Position numbers and translations under genes: made by a program
Assembly (NCBI GenBank): GCA_030761205.1
Contig: JAULJL010000046.1
Coordinates: forward strand, 11,301,590-11,365,589
Direction: 5' to 3'
Length of the DNA stretch: 64,000 nt
Source of the DNA: Fremontodendron californicum
Taxonomy: Eukaryota > Streptophyta > Magnoliopsida > Malvales > Malvaceae
The notes under the pieces: generated by a model
Told to the model about the DNA's origin: nothing
The model's database searches: none
The model's input: only the letters and a program-made list of their open reading frames with translations
Shown here: one piece after another, positions 31,861 to 45,184 of the stretch
How the letters are laid out: every line of letters begins with the position of its first letter
Position numbering within the stretch: the stretch's first letter is position 1

Positions 31861-33255
31861 TATGCCAAATTCGATGAATGCTTTTTATATTTTTGGCACC
31901 TGAATTAAGTGCGTGATGTGATTTTTTATGATACCTTAAAATCAAATTCAAAATTATTTTTTATGAATAAAAAAAACACGAGCAAGTCAAAATGATCTTA
32001 AAATTATTCATCTGTATTTTACTGATGAGAACTTGTTATTTGCTAAAATAAAAAAATCGATTTTTTTTTTTTTTACTTTCTTAAGTAAATGAGAGATGAC
32101 ACGTCATAATACATTTAAACATTTGATCCAATAATAATAATAATATATCTCGTTGCATTTATTTAAAGAGTCATCTTCGAATTAATCTTTTCTAAAATAA
32201 AATTTAAAAAAAAAAAATGACAATGGTGACTGAATAAAATGGAGAATTCTTCTTTCTCACCTAATTTTGCTTATAATAGTTTGCCAGCCTCCTCTTTTTT
32301 GTTCTTTTGTTCGGGGACTAACAATTTGAGGAATCATTTTTCTTTTGAAAAAGTAAAATAACTAGTTTACTTTTTTTTTCTCATAAAATAACTTATTTTA
32401 ATCGTGACTATTTTTTGATATATATCATTTTTAGTTATACCAAATAAATATAAAAGATAATTCTCTCTTATTTCAAGATTTAAACTTGAAATTTGCAAGT
32501 TAAGATTTTAAATTTTAACAGTAAGACAAAAGAAGTGATATTTGGCCTCAATGTAAATGAATAAACTTGATCGAGGTAATCCAAATATGAATAAACTTGA
32601 AAATTTACAAGCATAACGATTATGAGATTGTTAAATTGAAGGTTGATTTTGTTAAAAAAGAATTTAATTGCAATTTCAAATTGGATGGAAAAGAGATTTA
32701 AAAAAGAAATTTAGCATCCTCCAAAAATATCCAAGAGCATCAATATTTATGATTCAAATTATGGAGCTAAAAATAGATATTAGATATTTTTTATATTTGA
32801 GGTTACCTAAGATTAAATCATAATCAATAAAATATATTTAAATTATTTTGATTTAATTTCACTTTAAAATATATTTAAATATTAGTATAAATGCTAATAA
32901 TAAATTTAATTTAAACGAGTTTAATAGATAATGAAAATTTAAAAATTATATGTAGATATGCCAATCGGATCGGATTTAGTCGATCCATAGACATTTCTAT
33001 GGATGAATTCAAATAATCTTTTTTTCAAATTTTTTCTGTTCATTTTCCATGTATCACTAGAAAATAATGGTTGGACCGATGATGGGTAGGAATTAAGGTG
33101 ATAAATATGGCAATGGGAGCTTTCTCAGGTTTTTTTCAACTTTTGCATAAAAATCTTAATTAAGAAATTTAGAAAACGCCAAGAAATAGTTAGCTTTATG
33201 TAGCAAATTGCTACATATCAAGTTAATACCGATCTGGGTTAGGCTGTAACAGATT

Positions 33256-33256
<1 letters not shown>
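31861..33256. other. AT-rich intergenic DNA
   Basis: No gene or element recognised. Confidence 0.4.
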
Positions 33257-33289
<33 letters not shown>

Positions 33290-33341
33290 CTCATTGTTTT
33301 TTACGTGGCGGCTAGGAATTAAAGCTCTTATATCTTTATGT

Positions 33342-33386
<45 letters not shown>
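33257..33386. repeat. Poly-T run and (AT)n microsatellite
   Basis: About 32 T at 33258-33289, and about 20 AT units at 33346-33386. Confidence 0.9.
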
Positions 33387-33390
<4 letters not shown>

Positions 33391-33654
33391 AGAGATCAAC
33401 TTAAATTAATGTAAAATTAATTAAAAATATATATTTTTTATAATTTTATGTACGATTAATATTTTAACAAATCAATCATTGAATTTAGCAATATAATCAC
33501 ACTCGTTGTTCACATAATTTTTGAACCGATATAATATATATTCCTTTTTATTAATAATATTATGCCAATAAATTTTTTTTCAGATAAATTATGGTTTTCT
33601 TAAACGAACTTTTAATTTTCAAATAACAAACGTGCAAAAAAATAAAAATTAAAT

Positions 33655-33980
33655 CTGTTCAAGTATTGAATTATTCGTCCAATTCGAATAAGGTTGGATT
33701 TGAAATAAGATTTTTTGGATTTGAAATAAGATTTTTTGGATTTGAAATAAGATTTTTTAAATTCGGATCAATCTGGTTCGGATTACTTCCTAATATATAA
33801 ATAATATTTTCATTTAAATTTCATTATAAAAATATAAAAATATTAATATAAAAATATATTTTAATATTTTTTAAATGAATTTAGGTTTTTCAAACCTATT
33901 GAACTGGACAAACCGAATCTTAGACAAATAAAAAAATTTATTAATCAACTTGACCCATTCCAATTCAATTCATAAATAGG
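33655..33980. mobile_element. Mutator-like MITE (family B), with a small tandem repeat
   Basis: TCTGTTCAAG at the left, AATAGGTCT at the right. The unit GGATTTGAAATAAGATTTTTT occurs three times in tandem at 33694-33758. Confidence 0.45.
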
Positions 33981-34299
33981 TCTGATAGAAACTTAAACAA
34001 AATTGTATCTCTCTTTTTTTTTATTATTATATTATTTGCTTACGTATATATATATATATATATTATATGGTTTTTATAATTTACACTTATTGAGTTATTG
34101 GGATGAAAGTCAATTTGAGGACCATCATGTAGCTGAGCTAAATTTCACTACACTTTTTGCATAAAATGACCAGACTCACGATTGCATGTGATTCTAATTT
34201 AAGCCAACACGTTTTGCATAACATTTGGGTAAAATTAACAAAGCCTTGATAACATAAAATAAAAGTTTATTTTTTATACTCCTATTATTTTTTTATTAA

Positions 34300-34400
34300 T
34301 AAATAATAATTCAGGTCGGCCCAAATCGATCTGAATTGAAAAAATGCTTATCAAACCCGATCCAAGTAGGTCTAACCGGAACAATATCAATCCGAAGGCA
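34300..34400. mobile_element. Family B fragment next to copia element 2
   Basis: CAGGTCGGCCCAAATCGATC and AACCCGATCCAAGTAGG blocks resemble the right half of family B. Confidence 0.35.
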
Positions 34401-34430
34401 ATTAAGGAGGATAGCTGAATAGGAGATAGA

Positions 34431-34707
34431 TGTTGATTAGCTGTCAAGGTTGGTTTCTTTAACAAATGTTGCACCGAAAATCTGGAAGCTTTGTTGATTT
34501 GTTGTCATAAGTAATTACTGACTTTAGTTTATGAACATAGTTATAAAAATTGACAAACTTGATTCTAGCAACTTATTATGCTAGTATTTAAATAGTGCTA
34601 ATGCACAAATAAAAACAAGTTTTGATTTCTAAAAGACAGATAAAAACATTTTTGCTCTGCTCTGTTAGTTTATCAATTCTTCATTTTATTTTTTCAAATT
34701 CTGAACA
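34431..34707 (+). repeat. 5' LTR of copia element 2
   Basis: 277 bp, TGTTGATTAG to CTGAACA. Shares GCACCGAAAATCT and ATGCACAAATAAAAACAAGTT with the 3' copy. Confidence 0.9.
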
Positions 34708-35054
34708 TGGTATCAGACCCAAGTTTTGTGTAAAACAGAGTGTGTTTTTTATTATGTCCAAAAAATGAAAGTGCTCAATTTTGTGTTTTGAACATACCAG
34801 GTGAAATAGCTCATCAAAACGAGTTCAATGGAGTCAGCCGGAGCCAGAACGGACCCCACACGTGCCCCCACGCTTCACCGAAAGATTTGAAAGTGGGATT
34901 CACTCTCCCACGCACCTGCTGAAGGTTGAAGGTGACACTGTTCACGAGCTACTGTTCACGCGCCACCGCTACTCTAGCCAATTTTTTTCGAACCGTATTT
35001 TGAGTCGGTTGAGCTAATCCAAGTTTTTCTTTTTCATAACAGATCTTTAAAAAA

Positions 35055-35910
35055 ATGTCTGAAATTGAGTCCAGTGGAATTAAATCTATTCCAATTGTGG
35101 TTTAGTCCGAAGGTGTTTTTAATGCAGGAATCACCCTCACTGAATCAAATTACGACTAATGGTCTCAGCTGATGGAAATGCAAATTGCAGAAAGAGACAA
35201 GATCTCATACATCCGTGGCAAGACAAAGCCACCTGCAGAATCTGATGAAGGCTACGAAAAATGGTATGCCGAAAATAAAAAAGGTGGCTATTAATGTCTA
35301 TGTCTCCTGATATTATGAGGCGTTATTTACGCTTACTCATTGCCTATGACATTGGATAGCCTTGTCCAAAACATTCTATGATGGTATTGACGAGTTGTAG
35401 GTGTTTACTCTAAATCAGAAGGCGTTCTCCGCAAAACAAAAAGGGAGAATCCTCTATGAATATTATGGAGAATTGACTGAATTTTTCCAAGAATTAGACC
35501 ATCGTGATACAGTGGAAATGAAAGATCTAGACGATGTCAAAGTCCACCGCCAGTCTATTGAATGATTAAGAGTTCATATATTTCTCGCCAGATTGGATGA
35601 GATCTTTGATTCAATCCGACGTGAACATTTGAGAAGAGACCCTATACCAAACCTGGAGGAATGTTATTCATTAGTCCGACGGGAGGCTGTACGTAGTATC
35701 ACCTTAAAAGGTGACTCTGAAGCATCTAAACCAAGTGTCATGGTGGCCCGAAACCGATCTAAACAAGGTCAACAAGATCGCACTCAATCCAACAATAGCA
35801 GATCATCAAATGGTGTTGACAAGTCCTCATACAAATGCACTTATTGCCATAAGACTGGTCACACCAAAAGTCGTTGTTCTGAACTGGTGGGTTATCTAGA
35901 ATAGTGGGAT
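35055..35910 (+). pseudogene. Copia element 2 gag remnant
   Basis: An ATG at 35055 opens a frame that meets TAG within about 17 codons. Downstream pieces include YEKWYAENK-like text in another frame, RRDPIPNLEECYSLVRREAV, and a zinc knuckle CX2CX4HX4C at 35836-35877. Several stops and shifts. Confidence 0.7.
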
Positions 35911-36106
35911 CCTAGTCGTGCCAAAAAATTTCACCAAAAGCCTTCCACTGCAGCGGTTGTTCAAACAAAAACGGAAGATGAAGTAACTGACAACGTTTCT
36001 GCATTGGTAATAGCTGTAGATGATGGTGGTAAGGTTTTAAATATTTCAACACCTATTTTGAATACTACATGGATAATTGTTTTTGGTGCAACAGATCACA
36101 TGACAT

Positions 36107-37380
36107 ATGATTCTAGACAGTCTCATTACTAAATCAGTCTACCCAAAAGTTTATTTTTACTGCAAATGGAACTTCGACCCAGTTATTGGGGAAGAATCTT
36201 TGACTCTCACCAATACATTAAATTCGAATTCTGTCTTAGTTGTTCGATCTTTAGATTATAATCTTTTATTAGTTTCTCAAACAACCACTACCTTATCATG
36301 TGTTTTAATTTTTTGGCCTGATTTTTGTGTGTTTAAGGACATCAAAACCAGGATGACGATTGGGTGTGGTATTAGACGGGGGAAGCTGTACTACTTGGAC
36401 TTGAAATCAAAAAGTACCGAAAGCCTACGACAAGCTCTAGCAATGGGTGGTTCTGAAGATAAACAAAAGAAAGAGATATAGTTATGGTATCGCTGGCTTG
36501 GGTATGCTTCCTTTGAATATCTAAAAAGATTATTTTCGAGTTTATTTAAGGAAGTTGATGTTTCTAGATTTCAGTGTGATACTTGTGAACTTGCAAAAAA
36601 GTCATCGTGCCTCATTTCCATTACGATTGAATAAAAGTCCACTTCCTTTTATGATTGTTCATTCTGACGTTTGGGGTCCATCTAAAGTCACTACTTTGGG
36701 TGGGTCACGTTGGTTTGTAACATTTATTGATGATTGTACAAGGATGACATGGCTTTGCTTGATGAAATCCAAAAAAAAGTGAACTCGATATTCCAAAAGT
36801 TTCATAAAATGATTGAAACTCAGTACAATAGAAAGATTCAAGTTCTTCACAGTGACAATGGTAGAGAATATCATAGTACTGAATTTCAACGGTATTTGGA
36901 AGCATAGGGAATGATAAATCACACTACTTGCTCCACCACACCTCAACAGAACGGGGTGGTCGAGAGAAAAAACCGACACTTGTTGTCGATTATTCGCTCA
37001 TTGCTAATCGAAGCCTATATGCCTTTATCTTATTGGGGAGAAGCATTAACTTTTGCAGCTTATTTAATCAATCGGGTACTCTCCAGCACTCTCAACTTCA
37101 AAACACCATTCAAAGTTCTTAATGATACGATTGTTGCTCCTACTACACCAAATTTAACTCCTCATGTCTTTGGATGTGTGGTGTTTGTACACCTACACAA
37201 ACTTCAACACACCAAGTTAACTCCTCAAGCATTACGATGTGTTTTGTTGAGTATGCCACTCATCAAAAAGGATATAGGTGTTATCATCCTCCAACAAGAC
37301 AATTATTTGTCACAATGGATGTTGTTTTCCATGAAGGGGGAGTACCAAAAGGAAATTCAGAGTTTGGAGTTTAGAGTATG
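36107..37380 (+). pseudogene. Copia element 2 protease/integrase remnant
   Basis: Integrase core pieces are HSDVWGP near 36660, HSDNGREY near 36850 and TPQQNGVVERKN near 36940. All three acidic positions are still visible but in frames broken by stops near 36780 and 36905. Confidence 0.75.
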
Positions 37381-37391
37381 ATAACCAAAAT

Positions 37392-39336
37392 ATGGGCAAT
37401 TTAGAAGTAAGTGTTGATGACTTACAAGCCAAAATAAATGAGAAAATAGGTGAATTGCATCAAAGCGGTGATGAACATCAAATAAACGAAGAAGTAAATG
37501 ATGAGCAACACCAAATAACTAAAGAAGTGGATCTATCTTCAACACAGTCTGAAGCCGAGTTTCAGGAAAATAAGGCTCCATCTCCGATCGACATATCACA
37601 CCAATCGTCTACTGAAAATGTTCTTGAACCATACAGAAAACAGTTACCACAATGTCACACTAGAGGTATTCCTAGACCCACATATGAACCTGGACTCTCT
37701 AGTAAAGTAAAATTTCCCATGAGTCATTATGTGTCTAACCATCGTTTGTCAGAATCACACATGTCATTTGTAAATCAATATTGTTGTATCTATTCCTAAT
37801 AGTGTGCGGGAAGCCTTAACCGATCCTAGGTGGAAAGCAGCTATGAACGAGGAGATGAAATATCTGGAAAAGAATGAAACATGGGAACTAGTTGATCCTC
37901 CACCAAGAAAGAAACCAGTTGGATGTCGATGGATTTACACCGTGAAGTATAAAGCTGATGGCACAATTGAACGTCTTAAGGCAAGAATGGTAGCAAAAGG
38001 ATACACTCAAACTTATGGGATTGATTACACAGAAACATTTGTACCTGTAGCCAAAATCAACACAGTTCATGTTCTGTTGTCTTTAGCTGCAAACTTGGAT
38101 TGGCCCTTACAACAATTCGATGTGAAGAATGCCATTTTGCATGGTAACTTATCTGAAAAAGTCTACATGGATCTCCCACCAGGGTGCATGATACCCAAAA
38201 GACACGGCTAAAAGGTATGCAAACTGAAGAAATCATTGTATGGGCTGAAGTAGTCTCCTAAATCATGGTTTGGGAGATTCACAAAATCTATGATAGCCTT
38301 TGGCTACCATCAAAGCAACTCAGATCATACTCTTTTCCTCAAAAAACAACAAGGTATGATAACTGCACTCATTATATATGTGGATGATATGGTGGTTACA
38401 GGGAATGATCCAAATGAAAGAAAGGCCTTACAAAATTACATATTCAGAGAATTTGAAATGAAAGATCTAGGTCCTCTGAAATATTTTCTTGGGATTAAAG
38501 TATCCCGATCTAACAAAAGGATAGTTCTGTCTCAAAAAAAAATATGCTCTAGATCTATTAAAGAGACGGGTATGTCAGCATGTCAACCAGCTGATACACC
38601 AGTAAAAAAAGGTCTAAAGCTATGTATTGAGCCCAACCAGGTACCAGTTGACAAAGGAAGATACCAAAGACTTGTAGGGAGACTGATGTACTTATCTCAT
38701 ACCAGACCAGATCTGGCTTATGCTTTGAGTACTGTCAGTCAGTTTATGCACAATCCTTGGGAACAACATATGAATGCAGTTTTTCGCATTTTGAGGTATC
38801 TGAAGTCTGCTCCAGGAAAAGGGGTATTATTCACTAAAAACACAGACTATCAAAGCATAGAAGCCTATACTGATGCCAATTGGGCTGGTAATGTGGGTGA
38901 CAGGCGATCTACTTCTGGATACTTTACCTTTGTCGGAGGTAACCTTGTGACTTGGAAAAGCAAGAAACAAAATGTTGTAGCTCACTCAAATACAAAACCT
39001 GAATTCAGAGGTTTGGCAAATGTACTTTGTGAGGCATTATGGCTAAGACTTCTTTTGCAAGATTTGTGTTATCTATCTGAACAACCTATCCAACTGTTTT
39101 ATGACAATAAAGCAGCATGCGACATCGCGCATAATCCGATTCAACATGATCGTACAAAGTATGTTGAGGTAGACAGATTTTTCATTAAAGAAAAGTTGGA
39201 TAGAAAATTTGTGGAATTGCCCAAGATTCGATCAGAGGATCAGTTGGCCGATATTCTCAACAAAGCAGTCTCAAATCGAATATTTTCAAAGATTTTAGAC
39301 AAGTTGGGCATGTGGGATATCCATGCACCAACTTGA
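37392..39336 (+). pseudogene. Copia element 2 reverse transcriptase and RNase H remnant
   Basis: Linker 37392-37799, then RT with ETWELVDPP, GCRWIYTVK, KARMVAKGYTQ and QQFDVKNAILHG; stop near 38209. YVDD is at 38377-38388 in the 348-codon frame 38290-39336, which continues into RNase H (DANWAGNVGDRRSTSGYF, DNKAACDIAHNPIQHDRTK) and ends HAPT just before the polypurine tract. The original E of STTEAEY-type RNase H motifs reads as NTKPEF here. Confidence 0.85.
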
Positions 39337-39343
39337 GGGGAAG

Positions 39344-39624
39344 TGTTGAATTAGCTATCAAGGTTGATTTTTTCAACAAATGCTGCACCGAAAATCTAGA
39401 AGCTGTGTTAAATTTGTTGTCATAAGTTGTAATTACTGACTTTAGTTTATGAACATAGTTGTAAAGGTTGACAAACTTGGTTCTAGCAACTTGTTATGCT
39501 AGTAGTTAAGGAGTGCTAATGCACAAATAAAAACAAGTTCTGATTTCTAAAAGACAGATAAAATATTTCTGTTCTGTTCTATTAGTTTATCAATTTTTCT
39601 TTTTATTTTTTAAAATTCTCAACA
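39344..39624 (+). repeat. 3' LTR of copia element 2
   Basis: 281 bp, TGTTGAATTAG to TTCTCAACA, then ATAGA. Clear point differences and small indels from the 5' copy show age. Confidence 0.9.
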
Positions 39625-39629
39625 ATAGA

Positions 39630-40755
39630 AACAAGGGCATGATGTTGATGGGTAAATAAAGCCAATTAATTTCAAATGTACAATTTTAACTTTATATCTC
39701 TAATTCGAGTCATTCTTATCGCTATATATTTTTTCGAGTTTGTTTAGCATTTTCTTTAAAAATATGGATGTTTTTCATTCTCAAGGCAGCCATCGAATTC
39801 ATTTCTTTGCAACAAAAAGCCAAACTCTTTTTAAAAGGAAATTTCATTTAAATAGAGTTTACCCATTTTAAACGCAATGTCCAAAAATAGATATGATATA
39901 TAAAGAAGCAAAGTTTCTGGAAATCTTTTATAAATTAATAATTCATGTCTTTCTTTATTTCTCTGTTTAGTTTAGGGTTTTGGTCAAGATTCCGAAGCTG
40001 TCACACTCAAATTCGGTCAATGAAAAAATATTATATATTTTATATAAAATTTGCTGTTTATGTTTGAATCCAATTAAATATGATAATTTTGAATACAATA
40101 TAATTATATGACACGAATATAATATATAAAAATAATAATTAAAATATAAAGTAAAATATGATATGATAAAAAAAAAATAATATGAACATGAACATGATAT
40201 AAATATACAAATATATTAAAATTTATATAACACGAATTATTATTATATAAATATATAATATTTTTAAAAAATACACAAATTATTAAATCTAAATCAAAGT
40301 ATCAAAAGTAAAAATAAAAATAAAAAATGGTGGAGTCATCTGATGATGATTTTTCTTTCTCAGAGAGACTGAGACTTGGCAATATTGGCTGGGTTTGGGA
40401 GTGGGGCAGAGAATTAATAATAAAAAAAATAGTTCATTTTCATGGTATAAAGTTTTGGAGACAAAATAAGGATCAAAGTAGGGGACCGGAACTTTCTTTG
40501 GAAGGAAAATTCGTATTAATTAATTAATTGTTGTAGGTCCTTGATATATTGAAAGATTGAAAACTATGCTTGCCCAATTTTCATCCACTTGTTTCTCTAA
40601 ATTGAATCTGAATTCTGACCTGACCCCCCGACGTTTGATTTTCTTTTTTGATGAAGTTAATATACTGTCAGGTAATTAGGATTAAAAAAAATATTGCTAA
40701 ATATCTCAAAAGTACTGGTAAAATTGAAATTATCTGTCTTCTTAACTTTATGATT
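39630..40755. other. Intergenic DNA with a family C copy
   Basis: A family C segment lies at about 40045-40290. A 66-codon frame at 40327-40527 starts with ATG but resembles no family I know and is probably chance. Confidence 0.35.
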
Positions 40756-41981
40756 ATCTTTAATTAAATTTGTTCACGAATCGAATCGATTACATACTCA
40801 ATTTGATTTGAATTAGATTTGAGATAAAAAAAATTTATAATTCGAATCAGCTCGATTCGAATTACTATTTTATTAATGAAAATATATAATATTTGTATAA
40901 AAATATTTTTAATAATTTAATATATTTTTAATAATAAAACAAATTTCAAAACCTAATCTAAACCTAAATAAACAAGCTTTTTTATTATTTGGATCCAATC
41001 CGATCCGATTTATAAACACCTTTATCCTTAATTATCTATGGTTGTCCCTAAAAATTATAATGGCAGTTAGAATTTAAGATTTTATTTAGTCTCAAGTTTC
41101 CTAGGATAGAAATTAATGAGATTGAGAGATTACGTCATGTTGTGTAGTTCAATATCACTTGTATCTTTAATTAAATTTGTTCACGAATCGAATCGATTAC
41201 ATACTCAATTTGATTTGAATTAGATTTGAGATAAAAAAAAATTTATAATTCGAATCAGCTCGATTCGAATTACTATTTTATTAATGAAAATATATAATAT
41301 TTGTATAAAAATATTTTTAATAATTTAATATATTTTTAATAATAAAACAAATTTCAAAACCTAATCTAAACCTAAATAAACAAGCTTTTTTATTATTTGG
41401 ATCCAATCCGATCCGATTTATAAACACCTTTATCCTTAATTATCTATGGTTGTCCCTAAAAATTATAATGGCAGTTAGAATTTAAGATTTTATTTAGTCT
41501 CAAGTTTCCTAGGATAGAAATTAATGAGATTGAGAGATTACGTCATGTTGTGTAGTTCAATATCACTTGTATCTTTAATTAAATTTGTTCACGAATCGAA
41601 TCGATTACATACTCAATTTGATTTGAATTAGATTTGAGATAAAAAAAAATTTATAATTCGAATCAGCTCGATTCGAATTACTATTTTATTAATGAAAATA
41701 TATAATATTTGTATAAAAATATTTTTAATAATTTAATATATTTTTAATAATAAAACAAATTTCAAAACCTAATCTAAACCTAAATAAACAAGCTTTTTTA
41801 TTATTTGGATCCAATCCGATCCGATTTATAAACACCTTTATCCTTAATTATCTATGGTTGTCCCTAAAAATTATAATGGCAGTTAGAATTTAAGATTTTA
41901 TTTAGTCTCAAGTTTCCTAGGATAGAAATTAATGAGATTGAGAGATTACGTCATGTTGTGTAGTTCAATATCACTTGTATC
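40756..41981. repeat. Three near-identical 408-bp tandem repeats
   Basis: Units start at 40756, 41163 and 41571 (ATCTTTAATTAAATTTGTTC), spaced 407 and 408 bp. The only length difference I see is one A in an A-run. Each unit contains a family-B-like MITE (TTGTTCACGAATCGAATCG to CCGATCCGATTTATAAACACC) plus about 130 bp of flank, so flank and element were duplicated together recently. Confidence 0.92.
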
Positions 41982-42437
41982 GAAAAATGTTTTGCTAATA
42001 AGTATCTTTTATTTTTTAAAATTAATTAATATATTATTTATAAATAATATATTTATATTGAATATAATAATTAATAATTTTATTGATGATTTTAATGCAT
42101 TAAATAAAAATATTATTTTACATATTCATTGAATGTGGTTAACTTGATCGATATAAGTCTAAGTATATTGTGAATATCATGTGAAAAAACATTAGGACAA
42201 CTATATATTGAACAATCGATGAAGAATCGGTCCATCATAATTATAAGTTTTGTACTTAATTTGGTATATATAGTTGGGAAAAAAAAAAAAAAGGTTTTAG
42301 AGTATAGACTTTTTGACAAATAGAACATGCTCGCTCGTGCACTTAAAAGCCAAAGCCAATTGTCCTAGTTGTTTATCCCTTTGATTACGGTTTTCAGGAC
42401 CATTTTTATAAATTTGTCATCATTTTACTTAACTCTT
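41982..42437. other. Intergenic DNA
   Basis: AT-rich; no gene recognised. Confidence 0.4.
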
Positions 42438-42605
42438 ACGTTACTCGAATTCGAATGAGTATCGGATATGAATATATGTTTGATATTTCAATTTTTTAAT
42501 TTTTTTTATATATTTAGAGGATTATACTTCATACCTATATCCGAATATATGTTGAATACAAATATTTTGATACAATTTTAAAAAGTTATATCCTGTTTTA
42601 TGTTA
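42438..42605. mobile_element. TIR MITE (family A copy 6, degenerate)
   Basis: Left end ACGTTACTCGAATTCGAATG and interior TATCCGAATATATGTTGAA match the family. Right end decayed. Confidence 0.45.
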
Positions 42606-43270
42606 GACTAGGAGAATAAGGATTAAAAGAACAATAGAAATGCTAGTTAAATAGCTGTTTTTAAAATAAATAAAAAAATCTTTAGGATTTTCGTTACTAT
42701 TTTCAACTTTAGATTAAATATTTTATACTTAAGTACGTATAAGTTGGGATTACTTTAAAAAAAAAATCCAAAATGAAAATTAAAAATAAGGATACTTTTG
42801 TTTTTATTGATTAAAGTAAGATTTCACCAAGCACAATTTGGACCAACCTCATAATAGAAAAAGTCAAGGGAAAGTAAGAGTTGCGCTGTTCGTTTCTCTT
42901 TCATTACTTTTTAACTTTTTAATATCATAAGTAAAATTCAATCATGAATTTTGAAACTTTAAATATTAAAATAATAATTAAAAGTAATAATATGTGTAAA
43001 ATTTAATGATAAACTTTGAATATTGAAATAGTAATTAAAAGTAATGAATAATGAATGAGAGTCGTATCTAATCACAAAATTAGATGAAAAGTTGGACTTT
43101 TAAGGATGTTGAGCAATAATCCAGCTTTTAAGTAGTAGTATGCCAACGACTGCACTGCTTGACATCTTGCTTGACTTCGAATTTTATTGATAATTTGATA
43201 TACTCATTTGATACTCTATATATACACACACACGTGTATTATACGTCAATAAATTTGATCTAAATTAGTA
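42606..43270. other. Intergenic DNA
   Basis: AT-rich; a small (AC)n tract lies near 43221. No gene seen. Confidence 0.35.
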
Positions 43271-43279
43271 GAAAACAGA

Positions 43280-43765
43280 TATGTTTAAGGGTCGAACTAT
43301 TTGTTCAAATTTAAAAATTTGTTTATATTTGAAAAGGTTTGAACAAACATATTAGGTTTGAAAACGGGCTTGAGAAAAAATAGGTTCATTTAAAAAGTGG
43401 ATCAGGTCTTGAGCACGATATTTTAGTTTGTCCAGGTCCGACCCGTTTTACAACTAGTAATATAAATTTTTTAGTGGGATCAATCTTTTTTAAGAGAAAT
43501 TGATCCTTTTTAAGAAGGATTGATCTTTTTTTTTAACAATGAACGATCTTTTTTAAGAAGAATCGATCATTTTTTTTAAGAGTGACGATTCATTTTTAAG
43601 AAGGACTGATCTTTTCCTGTACAATTTGGGCGGACCTCAACATGTTGGGCCGAACCTGAACAAAACTTTTTGCCCATTTTTCGAGTTGGGAACCTAGGCA
43701 GACATAACTTTTATTAATATGGGGCTTAAGCTCAGCCCAAACCTGACCCATGGATTGGTTTAATT
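43280..43765. mobile_element. Long family-B relative with internal GATC minisatellite
   Basis: GGTCGAACTATTTGTTCAA at the left, GACCCATGGATTGG at the right. Its centre has about five copies of AAGAAGGATTGATCTTTTT-like units (43495-43615). A related element lies at 56245-56663. Confidence 0.5.
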
Positions 43766-44254
43766 GAAATTACTCTAATATTTTACATAAAACGTAAAAT
43801 ATTAAAAATATTGAATCAAATCTATAAAAAAAAATGAATTAAACATGATATTCTTAATTCTAAGTCTGTTAATTTTGGACATTATACGTTTAATAAATAC
43901 AAAAAATATATATAATAAATATGATATAATATATTTAAATATGAGTAAAACAACACGTTTAATATACATATTATATTCGTATTTAAGATTTTAAACATTT
44001 ATTGTTCCTACCAAACAAAACTTAACGAAAATCTTAGGTCAAGAAAGAAAGAGACACCTTACCATACTAGTGGGATGGATGGGACCAAATCAACCATGAA
44101 ATGGGACCTATAGGCCTATTCCTTACGACACCACGGCCAGAGAATTTATTGCTCTCTTATCTCTTCTTTTTTCCCCAATTTTTTCTTTATGTTACCTATA
44201 TATACTCGTGCTTTCCATTGATTTGTTACATCAAATTGATACATATCTATTATA
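43766..44254. other. Intergenic DNA
   Basis: Includes a degenerate family C segment at about 43850-44000. No gene. Confidence 0.35.
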
Positions 44255-44445
44255 TTTATTAGATCTAACAATTCTTATATTCATATCGTATTTATATATT
44301 TTTTTTCGTGTTTAAAGTGTTTATATTTGTATAATTTTTGACATATTAATAATTTGTGTTATTTAAATTTTGACATTTTCTTGTATAGTGTCCGTTATTT
44401 ATTTTTCGTGTCGTTTTTAATAATATTATTAGGTCTAATATTTAT
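44255..44445. mobile_element. AT-rich dispersed repeat, family C copy
   Basis: TTATTAGATCTAACAATTC at the left and AATATTATTAGGTCTAATA at the right give near inverted ends. The interior has GACATATTAATAATTTGTG and TTTTTCGTGTCG. Confidence 0.5.
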
Positions 44446-45120
44446 GATATTTTTAAAAATGAATCTAAATTTAATGTGGAAATCTAATATATTTGGGTAA
44501 TGAGAATGACAAAATTTATAAGTTTTTTTTTCATGTGTTCTTTTTCTTTAGTAATATGAAATTACAGTAATATTTATTAATATTCAAGTAATTTTTGAAG
44601 TTTAAGTTAAAAAAAAAAAATTAGAGTTGAAATTTTAAAATTTCTTTGGAATCAAATTATATTTTTAAATGTAAATAATTGGTTTTTTCAACCAAAAATA
44701 AGTAGTTTTGTCTTGCATTGCATCTATTATAATATAATACTAACTCAAGCCCATAGTGTTTGTGAGCTGTTTTTTGTAGAGCTATGCCTAAGACTTAAAT
44801 CCTTTACCATCTCCAATTAGGCCTGCAAGGCATTAGGGCCCTTAAAGACTCCCAAAATTAATTGCCAGGCTTGCCCAAAGTGCAAACATTTTACTTACCA
44901 ATTTTAAATGAAATTTCATGCAAAATATTTTGAGATTGTAAATGCTTCTCTCTATGAAAATGTAATACCTAAAATGTTGATAAAAAACCAAGTTCATTTA
45001 AAGGATATATCATATATACATGTGTGTCAAGCGGTATCTAACTATAATACAAAATGGACTACATGAAACTATATAGTGCTGACACATGACACATGGCATT
45101 TTTGTTTGGTTTTTTTTTTA
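44446..45120. other. Intergenic DNA
   Basis: No gene or element recognised. Confidence 0.35.
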
Positions 45121-45184
45121 GTAAGGAAGAAAGAAAAGAAAAAAAGAAAAAAAAAGAAAGGAAAGGAAAGGAAAGGAAAGGAAA
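45121..45184. repeat. Purine-rich (GGAAA)n microsatellite
   Basis: A/G-only stretch ending in about five GGAAA units. It borders the satellite that follows. Confidence 0.8.

Larger units (their letters stand above)
34431..39624 (+). mobile_element. Ty1/copia retrotransposon with both LTRs, decayed coding region
   Basis: ATAGA is duplicated at 34426-34430 and 39625-39629. LTRs 34431-34707 and 39344-39624 both run TGTTGA...ACA but differ at many sites. Primer site TGGTATCAGA starts at 34708; polypurine tract TTGAGGGGAAG ends at 39343. gag, integrase, reverse transcriptase and RNase H are all recognisable in order but broken by many stops and shifts. It is an old, dead copy. Confidence 0.92.

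Noticed and set aside
40327..40527. 66-codon frame MVESSDDDFSFSERLRLG...
   Set aside because: True ATG start but no homology, no promoter signal and no neighbours; could be real but unsupported.
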